Of a stretch of DNA of 64,000 nt, positions 1 to 8,191 are shown piece after piece. Both the position numbers and the translations under genes were made by a program. Numbering within the stretch: position 1 is the stretch's first letter; every line of letters starts with the position of its first letter. The DNA is taken from NCBI GenBank assembly GCA_001403775.1, contig CYUG01000017.1:279969-343968 (forward strand), read 5' to 3'. The notes under the pieces were generated by a model. The model made no database searches and was not told the origin of the DNA. It saw nothing but the letters and a program-made list of their open reading frames with translations. Source of the stretch: Dermabacter indicis (GTDB lineage Bacteria; Actinomycetota; Actinomycetes; Actinomycetales; Dermabacteraceae).

Positions 1-344
1 TCCGTTCGATTCAGCGCAAGGCTGCGGAGAAGGGCATTGCCGCGGAGCAGGTTACGGCGGCAGCGCCGCGCGTCGTGGACGATCCGGAGCGCGCGCTCGC
101 GCTTCAGCTTCTCCAGTTCGCTCCCACGGTTGCCGAAGTGGGATCGCAGTACGTTCCGCACAAGCTCGCGGCGTACCTGTTCGACCTCGCGCAGGCGTTC
201 ATGGGCTTCTACGAGAAGTCCCCGATCCTCAAGGACGCGAGCGAGGATGTGCGCCTTGGCCGCCTCGCTCTCGCGAAGCTCACGGAACGCACGCTCGTGG
301 CGGGCCTCGATCTGCTCGGCGTCCAGGCTCCAGCGCAGATGTGA
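1..344 (+). CDS. argS: Arginyl-tRNA synthetase, C-terminal part
   Basis: The reading frame enters from the left edge (first whole codon at position 3) and ends at 342-344, so only the last ~113 codons are visible. They read as the anticodon-binding DALR domain of class I arginyl-tRNA synthetase: a start like RSIQRKAAEKGI, then ALALQLLQFAP, the PHKLAAYLFDLAQAFMGFYE helix and a final LTERTLVAGLDLLGVQAP typical of ArgS ends. The enzyme charges tRNA-Arg in the cytoplasm. It faces a hydrolase gene convergently with only 27 bp between stops and no clear terminator. The catalytic HIGH/KMSKS part lies outside the window. Confidence 0.93.
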   Translation, partial: RSIQRKAAEKGIAAEQVTAAAPRVVDDPERALALQLLQFAPTVAEVGSQYVPHKLAAYLFDLAQAFMGFYEKSPILKDASEDVRLGRLALAKLTERTLVAGLDLLGVQAPAQM

Positions 345-371
345 GTCGGCGCGGCCCGCGCGGCCGCGGCG

Positions 372-1286
372 TTATTTCCCGAGGCTCTTGTCGAGGAACG
401 TCTTTTGTTCCTCGAGGAGGCGGGCCATGTCGTCGCCGCGGCGGAGCCTCGGGTTGACGCTGATTTTCCCGGGGATCTCGCGATAGGTGAGGCCGATCCC
501 CTCGCGGTCAAACTGGTGCGTGACGACCCGCGAATCGGTGAGGAACAGATCCTTCGTGCCGACGCTCAGGTGTACGGGCGGAAGGCCTTTGAGGTCGCCG
601 TTGAGCGGCGAAAGCGCGGGGTCGTCGAGCGGAGTGCGGCCCGCGTATTTCTTCGCGGCGAGCTGCATGATGCGGCGCTCATGCACGGGGTCGTGCTGGT
701 TGGTTTCGCTCAGTTCGAGGTTGGTGAATTCGAGGTCGAGAAGCGGGTTCATGAGCACAATGCCCGCTGGTTTCGCTTCGACGTTTGCGAGGCCACCGTC
801 GTGCTCCACGTTCGCAAGCGCGGCGAGCGAAAGTGCGAGGCCCGCGCCGCTTTGGTGACCGGCAATCGTCCATGTGCCTTCCGAGATGAGGCCCTGTTCG
901 GAAAGCCCCTTGATGACTTCGTAGGTGTCCTCGAGAGCGGTGGGGTGCATGTAGTCGGGGCCGTAGCGGTAGTCGATGAGCAGCCCCGCGCATTCGCGGG
1001 CGTCAACCTGCCGGCTGAGCCATTCCCAATCGCCTACGAACGGGCCCGACATGTAGCTTCCGCCGTGGAGGTACACAACAATGCCTCGATCGGCCTTGTG
1101 CTTGTCGAGCCACACGGTGCGCGTGCGGTTGAGGAATTCGACGTCGATCGCGTGGCGTTTTTGCACGGGGGCCGGCGGCTTCGCGATCCGCACCTTGCCG
1201 AATCCAATCTCGTACACGAAGTTGGGCAGCGGTGTGCGCGTGAGAGTGCGCCCGGCGATGGCGGCATAGTGCTTGATGCGACCCAT
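372..1286 (-). CDS. Alpha/beta-hydrolase of the hormone-sensitive-lipase type, catalytic His apparently missing
   Basis: This 304-residue protein has the oxyanion-hole motif YLHGGSY and a nucleophile elbow GHQSGAG (GxSxG), as in HSL/acetyl-hydrolase esterases. The acid is likely the Asp in VGTKDLF. After it, where the family has a His (usually in a '.H.F' context), the sequence reads IPGKISVNPRLRRGDD and no His follows to the C-terminus, so catalysis is doubtful. The ATG at 1286 is preferred because AGGAGG lies 7-8 nt upstream; a start further upstream (1361) would run into the divergent nucleosidase gene. Substrate unknown. Confidence 0.8.
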   Translation of the reverse strand: MGRIKHYAAIAGRTLTRTPLPNFVYEIGFGKVRIAKPPAPVQKRHAIDVEFLNRTRTVWLDKHKADRGIVVYLHGGSYMSGPFVGDWEWLSRQVDARECAGLLIDYRYGPDYMHPTALEDTYEVIKGLSEQGLISEGTWTIAGHQSGAGLALSLAALANVEHDGGLANVEAKPAGIVLMNPLLDLEFTNLELSETNQHDPVHERRIMQLAAKKYAGRTPLDDPALSPLNGDLKGLPPVHLSVGTKDLFLTDSRVVTHQFDREGIGLTYREIPGKISVNPRLRRGDDMARLLEEQKTFLDKSLGK

Positions 1287-1359
1287 GGTGGGATCCCTCC
1301 TGGCTCGGTTCGCGAAACGCCTTAAGACTAGTGGGCCGACCTTACGAGATACTGGCCTC

Positions 1360-2151
1360 ATGACTTCTCACGTTGATGTTCTCGTTGTTGCCGCGATGGC
1401 CGAAGAGGCCGCCGCCGTTTCCGCTCTCGGCACCGATTTTAGCCCTGTCGCGCACCCGTTTGCCGGCGCCGGTCACGGTGAAGGCGCGGGCCCTTCGGGC
1501 GAGGTAAGCGCCTCGGTGGGCACGCTCCCGTATGCAGTGACCGGCGAGGAAACCTCGGGGTCCGACGCTTCCTCAGCCTCGATCGCGCTCGTGACGACCG
1601 GGGTTGGCGCGGCTGCCGCGAGCGCCGTTCTCGCGTGGGCCATCGGCGAATTTTCACCTCGTCTCATCGTGAACGCGGGCAGTTGTGGCGGCCTCGCCGA
1701 CGACATCACCGTGGGCACGGTCGCGATCGGCACCTCCTACTCGTATTCGATTGCCGAAGCGACGGCCTTCGGTTATGAAACGGGGCAGGTTCCGGGCGCT
1801 CCCGCGCGCTTCGGTGGTGAGGAATGCGAGCAGCGCGCCGCCCGCGCTCTCGAGGCGGTTGAGGCGGAGGGGCTTTCAGCGCGCTCGGGTCTCATGCTTT
1901 CCGGAGATGCCTTCGTGACGGCGGACATCGCCGAAGGCGTGCACGCAAAGTTCCCGGGTGCGATCACGGCAGACATGGAGTCGTGCGCCTTCGCCCACGT
2001 TGCGCATCTGTTCCAGGTGCCGTTCCTCGCGCTGAGGGCCGTGAGCGACCTTTGCTCGCCGCGCGCAAACGAAGAGTTTCACATTGGCCTCGAGGTAGCA
2101 GCGGAAGCGTCGGCCCGCGCCCTGCGCTGCGCTCTCCCGGCACTGCGCTAG
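1360..2151 (+). CDS. mtnN: 5'-methylthioadenosine/S-adenosylhomocysteine nucleosidase
   Basis: The protein (263 aa) belongs to the PNP/UDP-phosphorylase fold nucleosidases that cleave MTA and SAH to adenine plus the thioribose sugar, in methionine salvage and SAH detoxification. Visible signatures are VVAAMAEEAAAV at the start, NAGSCGGLADD, SGDAFVT, the nucleoside-binding Glu in ADMESCAFAHVA and the catalytic Asp in LRAVSDL. Between the first strand and TTGVGAAAAS there is a low-complexity insertion of about 45 residues rich in G, S, A and E, not usual in MtnN; it contains a copy of the GGTCCGACG repeat (1559-1567). The start at 1360 gives the expected N-terminus; the hydrolase at 372-1286 diverges from it. 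Confidence 0.9.
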   Translation: MTSHVDVLVVAAMAEEAAAVSALGTDFSPVAHPFAGAGHGEGAGPSGEVSASVGTLPYAVTGEETSGSDASSASIALVTTGVGAAAASAVLAWAIGEFSPRLIVNAGSCGGLADDITVGTVAIGTSYSYSIAEATAFGYETGQVPGAPARFGGEECEQRAARALEAVEAEGLSARSGLMLSGDAFVTADIAEGVHAKFPGAITADMESCAFAHVAHLFQVPFLALRAVSDLCSPRANEEFHIGLEVAAEASARALRCALPALR

Positions 2152-2690
2152 GGCATGACTGGGGCATGAGCCGCCCTCACCACCCCGCCTGCCGCTCTCC
2201 CCTTCGGCCCTGCTGCCCTACTGCCCCATCCCCCTTCCCTTCCTTCTTCGCACCCCATCATGAAAGTGGTGAAATACCGCCACCACACGTGCAAAGCCGA
2301 GGCTCTGAAGCCGTTTTTCACCACCTCCGTGAAACGAGGTCGCCGCGAAAGGGCCAAATGCAGGAATCCACGGACCGGCCCCGCATCAAGGCGGGACTAT
2401 TGGGATAGACCGGCCCCGCATCACGGCCTGGCTAGTGGAGCGGGCAGCCCCACATAAGGGCATCGCAACAGAAGCTGGACAGCCCGCCCCTTTTTGAGGG
2501 AGGAAAAAAGTGCATACTCCCGAAACCGACCACTCTGACACCGTTACCTCCACCCTGAGGGTGGTGGGGCGTGGTGAGGCCGTTCACCGAACCGCGCGCG
2601 CGAAACCACACTTCATGTACGGTGGGGAAGCAAAGACAGCCCTCGCGGCTGTTTTTTATTGCCTTTTACCCGCATCAAAGGAGGTCGGCC
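2152..2690 (+). promoter_or_regulatory. 539-bp leader region of the BCCT transporter gene
   Basis: No convincing gene lies here. Several structured elements do: an inverted pair GTGGTGAA (2266-2273)/TTCACCAC (2317-2324), a direct repeat GACCGGCCCCGCATCA (2373-2388 and 2408-2423), GCGGGC (about 2439-2444) pairing with GCCCGC (about 2482-2487) ahead of a T5 run, and a hairpin with T-run at 2632-2657. A GTG at 2510 has a good GGGAGG site 7 nt before it and could start a leader peptide reading through the terminator hairpin. This architecture suggests attenuation or a cis-acting RNA; I do not recognise a known riboswitch class. Confidence 0.5.
2632..2657 (+). terminator. Intrinsic terminator hairpin in the BCCT leader
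   Basis: ACAGCC (2636-2641) pairs with GGCTGT (2647-2652) across a 5-nt loop, and AAAG before and TTTT after extend the stem into a T-run (2652-2657). It stands 34 nt before the TTG start and is followed by an AAAGGAGG ribosome site. No + strand gene ends nearby except mtnN 480 bp upstream, so it looks like a regulated leader terminator rather than an mtnN terminator. Confidence 0.7.
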
Positions 2691-4487
2691 TTGACGAGCG
2701 CAACGGCCACGAAACCCACGCGCACCGAAACACCGCCCGGCAAGAACGAGCAACGGCACTACGGCATGGCGAAAGGGGTCTTCTACCCCTCAGCCGCGAT
2801 CATCATCGTGGCGGTCCTGTTCTCCGTGCTCCTTCCCGAGCAGTTCAGCCAGGTCGTAAGCACGATCAACACCACGATCGTGGAGAGCGTCGGCTGGTAC
2901 TACATTCTCGCGGCAACATTCTTCGTTGCCGCGGCTGCCGTGCTCGCGTTTTCGCGCCTCGGCTCGATTAAGCTCGGCAAGGATGACGAGGAGCCGCAGT
3001 ATGGTCTCATGTCGTGGTTCGCGATGCTTTTCGCGGCCGGCATGGGCATCGGCCTCGTGTTTTGGGGGGCCGCGGAACCGCTCACGTTCTTCGCCTCGAA
3101 TCCCCCGCCGAACATCGCGGAGCTTCCCGATGCGGCACGCGCGCCGAAAGCCATGGCACAGGTCTTCCTCCATTGGGGCCTGCACGCGTGGGGCATCTAC
3201 GTGATCGTGGGTCTCGCCGTCGCCTACGCGACACACCGTCGCGGCCGTCCGCTTTCCGTTCGCTGGGCACTCGAGCCCATTCTTGGCCGCCGCACCGACA
3301 CGTGGATCGGCAACGTCATCGATACGATCGCCGTTGTGGGCACCCTCTTCGGCGTCGCCACGTCACTCGGTTTCGGCGTGAATCAGATTTCCGCAGGCCT
3401 CGTGCACCTCGGGCTGCTGCCGGATAATCCGTGGCTGCGGTTCGTGATGGTCATCGTGATTACCGGCCTCGCGACCCTCTCGGTGGCTTCGGGTCTCGAA
3501 AAGGGCATCAAGTTCCTGTCGAACACGAACCTCATCCTCGCGAGTGTGCTGCTCGTGGTCATGCTCATCCTCGGGCCCACCCTGTTCCTGCTGCGCGATT
3601 TTGTTTCGGGCATCGGCAACTACCTCCAGAACTTCATTTCGTTGAGCTTCCAGACCCTCCCGTTCTACGGCGATGATGGCGCCTCGTGGCTCAACGGCTG
3701 GACGACGTTCTACTGGGGCTGGTGGATCTCGTGGTCGCCGTTCGTAGGCGTGTTCATTGCGCGCATTTCGCGTGGCCGTACTGTGCGAGAGTTCATCTTG
3801 GGCGTGATGCTCGTGCCGACTCTCGTCACGATCCTGTGGTTCACCGTCATGGGTGGCACGGCCATTTACAAGAGCGTGTTTGAGGGCGCGAACTTCCTCA
3901 ACGCCGAAGGTGCAATCGACAAGGATCTCGCCCTATTCCAGGTGTTCGAGACGATGCCCGCGAGCGGCCTCCTTTCGGGCCTCGCGATCATCCTCGTGAC
4001 GATCTTCTTCGTGACCTCGGCGGACTCGGGCGCCTTCGTGGTGGACATGATCGCGCACCGTGGCAATCCTGAGCCCCCGCGCGGCACCCGCATTTTCTGG
4101 GCCGTGACGAGTGGCGCGATCCCCGCGGCGCTCATCGGTATCGCCGCCTATACCGGCTCGGGTGACGCTTCGGGTATGAGTGGCCTCCAGGCGCTCGCCC
4201 TCATCGCGGCCCTTCCGTGGTCGATCGTCATGATCGCGATGGTCGTCTCCATGTTCAAGGCGCTGCGCCACGAGGTGCGCATGATCGAGCGTCTCGAGCT
4301 GCAGATTCGCCGCCGCGAGCTCGTCGAGCACGTGACCGACCACGTGACCGAAAACGTCTCGGACCAGGTCGCCGACAAGGTCTACGAGCGCGTGGCTACG
4401 GAAACGGGCCAGATCGACCTCGGTGCGATCAGTGCTCCCAAGGCAGCACCGGTCAAGGGCACGCACACGCACCGTTCCCTCGACTAG
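2691..4487 (+). CDS. BCCT-family osmolyte (betaine/choline/carnitine-type) transporter
   Basis: A 598-residue integral membrane protein with about 12 helices. BCCT signatures are AAGMGIGLVFWGAAEPLTFF in the third helix region, HWGLHAWGIYV, and the family signature around GWTTFYWGWWISWSPFVGVF. The C-terminal tail after the last helix is long and charged (EVRMIERLELQIRRRELVEH, then valine/aspartate heptad-like repeats), as in the osmosensing tails of BetP-type carriers. The TTG at 2691 is chosen because AAAGGAGG lies 8 nt upstream; an earlier in-frame start would cross the terminator hairpin. Probable Na+-coupled uptake of a compatible solute; the exact substrate cannot be read. Confidence 0.9.
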   Translation: MTSATATKPTRTETPPGKNEQRHYGMAKGVFYPSAAIIIVAVLFSVLLPEQFSQVVSTINTTIVESVGWYYILAATFFVAAAAVLAFSRLGSIKLGKDDEEPQYGLMSWFAMLFAAGMGIGLVFWGAAEPLTFFASNPPPNIAELPDAARAPKAMAQVFLHWGLHAWGIYVIVGLAVAYATHRRGRPLSVRWALEPILGRRTDTWIGNVIDTIAVVGTLFGVATSLGFGVNQISAGLVHLGLLPDNPWLRFVMVIVITGLATLSVASGLEKGIKFLSNTNLILASVLLVVMLILGPTLFLLRDFVSGIGNYLQNFISLSFQTLPFYGDDGASWLNGWTTFYWGWWISWSPFVGVFIARISRGRTVREFILGVMLVPTLVTILWFTVMGGTAIYKSVFEGANFLNAEGAIDKDLALFQVFETMPASGLLSGLAIILVTIFFVTSADSGAFVVDMIAHRGNPEPPRGTRIFWAVTSGAIPAALIGIAAYTGSGDASGMSGLQALALIAALPWSIVMIAMVVSMFKALRHEVRMIERLELQIRRRELVEHVTDHVTENVSDQVADKVYERVATETGQIDLGAISAPKAAPVKGTHTHRSLD

Positions 4488-4522
4488 GTCGCGCATAAGC
4501 GCAAGGACTGATCCGTCACACG

Positions 4523-4568
4523 AAGGGTGTGGCGCTGGGCTCACCGCAGCCTCGCGCCACACCCTTTT
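4523..4568 (+). terminator. Strong terminator after the BCCT gene
   Basis: A 13-bp perfect stem, AAGGGTGTGGCGC (4523-4535) with GCGCCACACCCTT (4554-4566), closes an 18-nt loop and is followed by TTTT. It sits 35 bp after the transporter stop and ends that transcript. Confidence 0.88.
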
Positions 4569-4627
4569 CCTATGCTCTTGGGCCCTTTGGCCCTTTTTTC
4601 TCGTTCCTAGGTAGTTAGGTTTGAATC

Positions 4628-4816
4628 ATGACTACCTCAAGTGCGGCCTATTCAAAGCGCCAATTCAATGTGCAACTACCGATCGAGCTCATCACGCAAA
4701 TCAAGCACGCGTCGATCGATGAGTCGATGACCCTTTCGGAGTTTGTCGAACGGCTTCTTCGCTCCGCGCTCGAGGAGCGCACCGAGCTCGCTGACGAAGG
4801 CGCTGCCGCAGCCTAA
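4628..4816 (+). CDS. Small ribbon-helix-helix-type protein
   Basis: This 62-residue protein has the pattern of a CopG/Arc-like ribbon-helix-helix DNA-binding domain: a short strand (RQFNVQLPIELIT), a first helix (TQIKHASIDES) and a second helix (MTLSEFVERLLRSALEERTE), then an acidic/alanine tail. Such proteins dimerise through the strand and often repress their own operon. No toxin-like partner lies next to it; it stands alone between the BCCT terminator and a convergent sulfurtransferase gene. Function unknown. Confidence 0.65.
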   Translation: MTTSSAAYSKRQFNVQLPIELITQIKHASIDESMTLSEFVERLLRSALEERTELADEGAAAA

Positions 4817-4823
4817 CGCTTGC

Positions 4824-4855
4824 GGTCCCGACGGTTGCCTAGGAAACGTCGGACC
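4824..4855. terminator. Inverted pair of the GGTCCGACG repeat at convergent gene ends
   Basis: GGTCCCGACGGTTGCC (4824-4839, one extra C) and GGAAACGTCGGACC (4842-4855) form an imperfect inverted pair between the RHH gene and the convergent sulfurtransferase gene; the right arm encodes the last residues of the latter. DNA-uptake sequences of Neisseria and Pasteurellaceae are often arranged this way and double as terminators; here that role is inferred. Confidence 0.55.
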
Positions 4856-5771
4856 CCTCCCCTTCCCCCGTTTCCACCGCGCGTTCGGGGTTGCGCGACC
4901 ATTCAGAGTATGAGCCTGCGTAGAGGTAGACGTGGGCGAATCCGGCCTCATCCATCGCGAGTGTGTTGACCGCGGCGCTCACGCCCGAGCCGCAATAGTT
5001 GAACGTGATGCGTTCCGTTGTCGCGCCCGCGCGTTCGAAAGCGGCCCGGATGTCCTCGCGCGAACGGAAGGTCCCGTCGGCCTTGAGAAGCGACGTAAAC
5101 GGCACGTTCTTCGCGGTCGGGATATGCCCGGGTCGCGGGTCGAAATCCTCGGAATCGCCGCGGTAGCGGGCGTGCGGCCGCGCGTCGATCAGGAGGGCGC
5201 CCTTGGTGGGGATCGCATGCTGGACTTCATCCTCGCTCACGAGCCGCACGTAGGGCTGCCACGGGAAGTCGCTCGGCTCGCGCCGCACCTCACCACTGTC
5301 GAGCGCGTCCTCTCCCGCACAGCGCACGTATGCCTCAAGGCCGCCGTCGAGAACGGCAGCATTCACGCCCACGAAACGCAGCATGAGCGCGAGCCGTGCG
5401 GCACCCATCGGGTCACCCGCGCCGTAGCAGATCACCGTGTCTTCGAAATTGATGCCGAGCGCGCTGAGTTTCTCGGAGAGGTCATCGTCGTCGGGGAAAG
5501 GGTGGCGGCCGCACTCCGGCGCGCCCTCGCCCGTGAGGTCTTCCTCGAGGTCCACGAAGATCGCGCCGGGAATATGCGCCTCGAGATAGTTCTCGCGCAG
5601 GGAGCCTTTCGCGACGCTCCAGCGCACATCGGCGATGACGAGATCACCCGTGCCGGGCTCGAGGCTCCCGATGTTCTCGCTCCCGGCTTCGGGCGCGCGG
5701 CCTCCCGTGCGCTCGAGGAGCGCCGCGGCACTGATGAATGGCGGCAGGTCCTGCCAGTCACACTCGCTCAT
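4839..5771 (-). CDS. Thiosulfate/3-mercaptopyruvate sulfurtransferase (tandem rhodanese)
   Basis: A 310-residue protein with two rhodanese domains. The first (residues ~40-150) has the structural LVIADVRW and HIPGAIFVDLEEDL motifs without a catalytic Cys. The second (~185-300) has LLIDARPHARYRG and the active loop YCGSGVSAA with nucleophile Cys260; a CGSG(V/T) loop is closer to mercaptopyruvate sulfurtransferases than to thiosulfate-specific rhodaneses (CRxG). It passes sulfane sulfur to thiophilic acceptors in the cytoplasm. Its ATG overlaps the stop of the upstream HAD gene (ATGA), indicating translational coupling. Its last codons carry a copy of the GGTCCGACG repeat. Confidence 0.88.
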   Translation of the reverse strand: MSECDWQDLPPFISAAALLERTGGRAPEAGSENIGSLEPGTGDLVIADVRWSVAKGSLRENYLEAHIPGAIFVDLEEDLTGEGAPECGRHPFPDDDDLSEKLSALGINFEDTVICYGAGDPMGAARLALMLRFVGVNAAVLDGGLEAYVRCAGEDALDSGEVRREPSDFPWQPYVRLVSEDEVQHAIPTKGALLIDARPHARYRGDSEDFDPRPGHIPTAKNVPFTSLLKADGTFRSREDIRAAFERAGATTERITFNYCGSGVSAAVNTLAMDEAGFAHVYLYAGSYSEWSRNPERAVETGEGEGSDVS

Positions 5772-6610
5772 GCCTCAAGCGTAGTGCGGGCGAGTGCGCG
5801 CGCTCTCAGAGCCGCGTCGATCACGTGGGCCACTCCGGCATCGGTGTTGGCGGGGGCGAGGGCGTCGGCGTGTGCGTGGAGGTCCGGGTGGCCGTTTCGC
5901 ACGGCAAGGCCGACGCCTGCCGCGCCCAGCATCGGGAGGTCATTCGGCATGTCGCCCACGGCCCACACCTGCGCGGGCGTGATTTCGCGAACGTGACACG
6001 CGTGGGCAATCGCGGTCGCTTTCGAGATACCGAGCGGACTCAGCTCAGCGAGGCCATCGGACGTGGACACGTGTAGCTCGGCGAGGCCCTCGATTCGCTC
6101 GCGCACCTCGCGGTAAAAATCTTCCGTGCCGAGTGCATTCGACACCGCGAGGATCTTGCCCGCGCCGCACGAAATCTCGCGCAACGGAGTAAAGGTAGCG
6201 TCGGACTCCCGATCCCGCTCCCCCGCTGCCGGCGCCGAGGGGAACGCTCGCTCTCGCACAAACCCTCCTGAGGTTTCCGCCGAGAAGGCAATCCCCGAGA
6301 CGGGGGCGAGCGCGCGGGCAACCTCGTGGACGTCGCGCATCGAGAATCCACGATCCTCGAGCATCGCTCCGGTCGCCGCGTCGAGAACGTAGGCGCCGTT
6401 CGCGGCATAGATCGCGCCTGCGCTGAGCCCGCGAAACCGTGTGAGCCAACGCGGAGGGCGCGCGGTGACGAGGCAAAAGTCGAGGCCACCTTCGTGTGCT
6501 CGCACGAGTGCCTCGAGGTTCTTCGAGGGGATCGCGCCGTCGTCGTCCACGAACGTGCCGTCAATATCGGTGGCGATGAGGGCGGGCGCGGGCGGTGAGA
6601 GAGGGAGCAT
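5768..6610 (-). CDS. HAD-superfamily phosphatase of the Cof type
   Basis: The 280-residue product starts with the HAD motif I ATDIDGTFVDDDG and has the Cof-type order: motif II region LDFCLVTARPP, a large cap in the middle, a Lys in GISKATAIAHA and motif III AVGDMPNDLPML. Cof-type HADs dephosphorylate sugar phosphates, FMN or cofactor intermediates in the cytosol; the substrate is not predictable. The ATG at 6610 is chosen because motif I follows within about 15 residues and GAGG lies upstream. It is first in a two-gene operon with the sulfurtransferase and diverges from a PfkB kinase 31 bp away. Confidence 0.86.
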   Translation of the reverse strand: MLPLSPPAPALIATDIDGTFVDDDGAIPSKNLEALVRAHEGGLDFCLVTARPPRWLTRFRGLSAGAIYAANGAYVLDAATGAMLEDRGFSMRDVHEVARALAPVSGIAFSAETSGGFVRERAFPSAPAAGERDRESDATFTPLREISCGAGKILAVSNALGTEDFYREVRERIEGLAELHVSTSDGLAELSPLGISKATAIAHACHVREITPAQVWAVGDMPNDLPMLGAAGVGLAVRNGHPDLHAHADALAPANTDAGVAHVIDAALRARALARTTLEA

Positions 6611-6641
6611 TGCCTCATCGTAGTGCCCGTACACTCGAGTC

Positions 6642-7586
6642 ATGCCCCGAGTTCTCCATACCGCCCAAGCGCTTGTCGATGTCATGCTCGAGGTTCCCTC
6701 GCTTCCGCGCACGGGTACTAACGTCAATGCCCTCGGTGTGCCCAAGTCCTATGCGGGTGGCGCCGTGACCATCTCGCTCGCAGCAGCACGCGTGGGCGCC
6801 GAGGCCGTACACGGGGGTGCCCACGGTGAAGGCCCAAATGGCGATCTCATTCGCGAGGTGCTGCGCGAGAACAAGATCGGGCTCTCGAGCCCCGCTGTTG
6901 AGGGCAAGGACACGGGTAGTTGCTACGTTTTCGTGGAGCCCTCAGCGGAGCGCACGTTCGTGACGTGCTACGGCGCCGAACGCGACATCACCGCCGAGTC
7001 ACTCGCGCTGCTCAAACCAGAAGCCGGAGACCTCGTGTGCGTGAGCGGCTACAGCCTTTTCGAGCCCACGCGTGATCCGCTCCTCGCCTTCCTCGACTCG
7101 CTCGACTCGGGTGTGCACCTCGTTCTTGACCCAGGCGCGCCGTTCGCAGCATTCCCGCGTGCGCTGCGCACACGGTTCCTCGCGCGCACCGACGTGTGGA
7201 CATCAAACGCCGACGAAGCGCGCGAGATCACCGGGATCGACGATGTGAAGGGAACCCTGCCCGCCCTCGGTCGGCTTCTCGGGCGCGGCGCGGTCGTGAT
7301 CGTGAGGGATGGGTCCGACGGTTGCTATCTCTTCGAGCGCGGCCACCTCGATTACGTGCCCGGCTACCCACAAAAGGCGATCGATACAAACGGCGCTGGC
7401 GATACGCACACGGGGATCCTCCTCGGTGAAAGGGCACTGGGAACCCCATGGCTCGAGGCTGCATGCCGCGCCAATGCCGGTGCGGCACTCAAGGTGACCC
7501 GCAAGGGCCCCATCACCGCTCCCACGCGCGAGGAAATCGATGATTTTCTTGATTCGAACCCCGCGACGTCCCTTGAAGTGAGGTGA
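6642..7586 (+). CDS. PfkB-family carbohydrate kinase
   Basis: A 314-residue ribokinase-like protein. Visible are the N-terminal Gly-Gly loop (KSYAGGAVTISLAAARVGAE), the substrate lid region, WTSNADEAREITG, VIVRDGSDGCYLF and the catalytic/anion-hole motif IDTNGAGDTHTG, where Asp acts as the base. It phosphorylates a sugar or nucleoside hydroxyl with ATP; whether this is ribose, fructose or another sugar is unclear. It stands alone, divergent from the HAD gene. A copy of the GGTCCGACG repeat (7312-7320) encodes GSDG in a loop. Confidence 0.87.
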   Translation: MPRVLHTAQALVDVMLEVPSLPRTGTNVNALGVPKSYAGGAVTISLAAARVGAEAVHGGAHGEGPNGDLIREVLRENKIGLSSPAVEGKDTGSCYVFVEPSAERTFVTCYGAERDITAESLALLKPEAGDLVCVSGYSLFEPTRDPLLAFLDSLDSGVHLVLDPGAPFAAFPRALRTRFLARTDVWTSNADEAREITGIDDVKGTLPALGRLLGRGAVVIVRDGSDGCYLFERGHLDYVPGYPQKAIDTNGAGDTHTGILLGERALGTPWLEAACRANAGAALKVTRKGPITAPTREEIDDFLDSNPATSLEVR

Positions 7587-7650
7587 GGGGCGCACGGTAT
7601 CCTGGTAGTGCGCGTCACATTTTTCTCGTTACCCGAATTAAGGATCTTTC

Positions 7651-8163
7651 GTGAACTTTGCCCAGCCTGAGGCCACCACCCCCGCGAGGCTATTCGACTT
7701 CACGGTCGCGGGCGCGAACGGCGAGCCGCGGGACCTCTCCGAGTTCACGGGCAAAGTCACTCTCGTGGTGAACACCGCGAGCGAATGTGGCTTCACCCCC
7801 CAGTACGAAGGCCTCCAGGAACTCCAGGAACGCTTCGAGGATCGTGGTTTTAGCGTTCTTGCGTTCCCGTGCAACCAGTTCGGCAACCAGGAGCCCGGCT
7901 CGATTGAAGAGATCGTCGACTTCTGCGAAACGCGCTACCGCACAAGCTTTCCCGTGTTCGCCAAGGTCGATGTGAACGGCAAGTTGGCCGATCCTCTTTT
8001 TATCTGGCTCGAAGAGCAGCGCGGAGGCATGCTCGGTGGCCGCATCACGTGGAACTTCACGAAGTTCCTCGTGGGCCGCGACGGACATGTCATCCGCCGC
8101 TTCGCGCCCCCGATTCCCCCGTCGCGCATCGCGACGTCTATCACGAAGGCCCTCGCGGCCTAA
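7651..8163 (+). CDS. Glutathione-peroxidase-like thiol peroxidase
   Basis: A 170-residue GPx-family protein. The peroxidatic residue is Cys46 in NTASECGFTPQY; FPCNQFGNQEPG supplies the conserved Gln and TWNFTKFLV the Trp and Asn of the catalytic tetrad. The Cys in FPCNQF is typical of non-selenium bacterial GPx enzymes that use thioredoxin rather than glutathione. It reduces hydroperoxides in the cytoplasm. The GTG at 7651 is preceded by AAGGAT. The next gene follows 28 bp later, possibly in the same transcript. Confidence 0.92.
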   Translation: MNFAQPEATTPARLFDFTVAGANGEPRDLSEFTGKVTLVVNTASECGFTPQYEGLQELQERFEDRGFSVLAFPCNQFGNQEPGSIEEIVDFCETRYRTSFPVFAKVDVNGKLADPLFIWLEEQRGGMLGGRITWNFTKFLVGRDGHVIRRFAPPIPPSRIATSITKALAA

Positions 8164-8191
8164 CCCCCTCCCAAAAAAGAAAGGACCATCC

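Noticed and set aside
405-1325. Long plus-strand open frame opposite the hydrolase
   Set aside because: It mirrors the GC-biased third codon position of the minus-strand hydrolase, has no ribosome site and no protein-like motifs.
2510-2971. 153-codon frame with good ribosome site before the BCCT gene
   Set aside because: It overlaps the transporter for 280 bp in another frame and has no recognisable protein; kept only as a possible leader peptide.
4932-5996. 354-codon plus-strand frame opposite the sulfurtransferase and HAD genes
   Set aside because: It spans two real minus-strand genes with clear motifs and codes for a His/Arg/Glu-rich sequence without domains.
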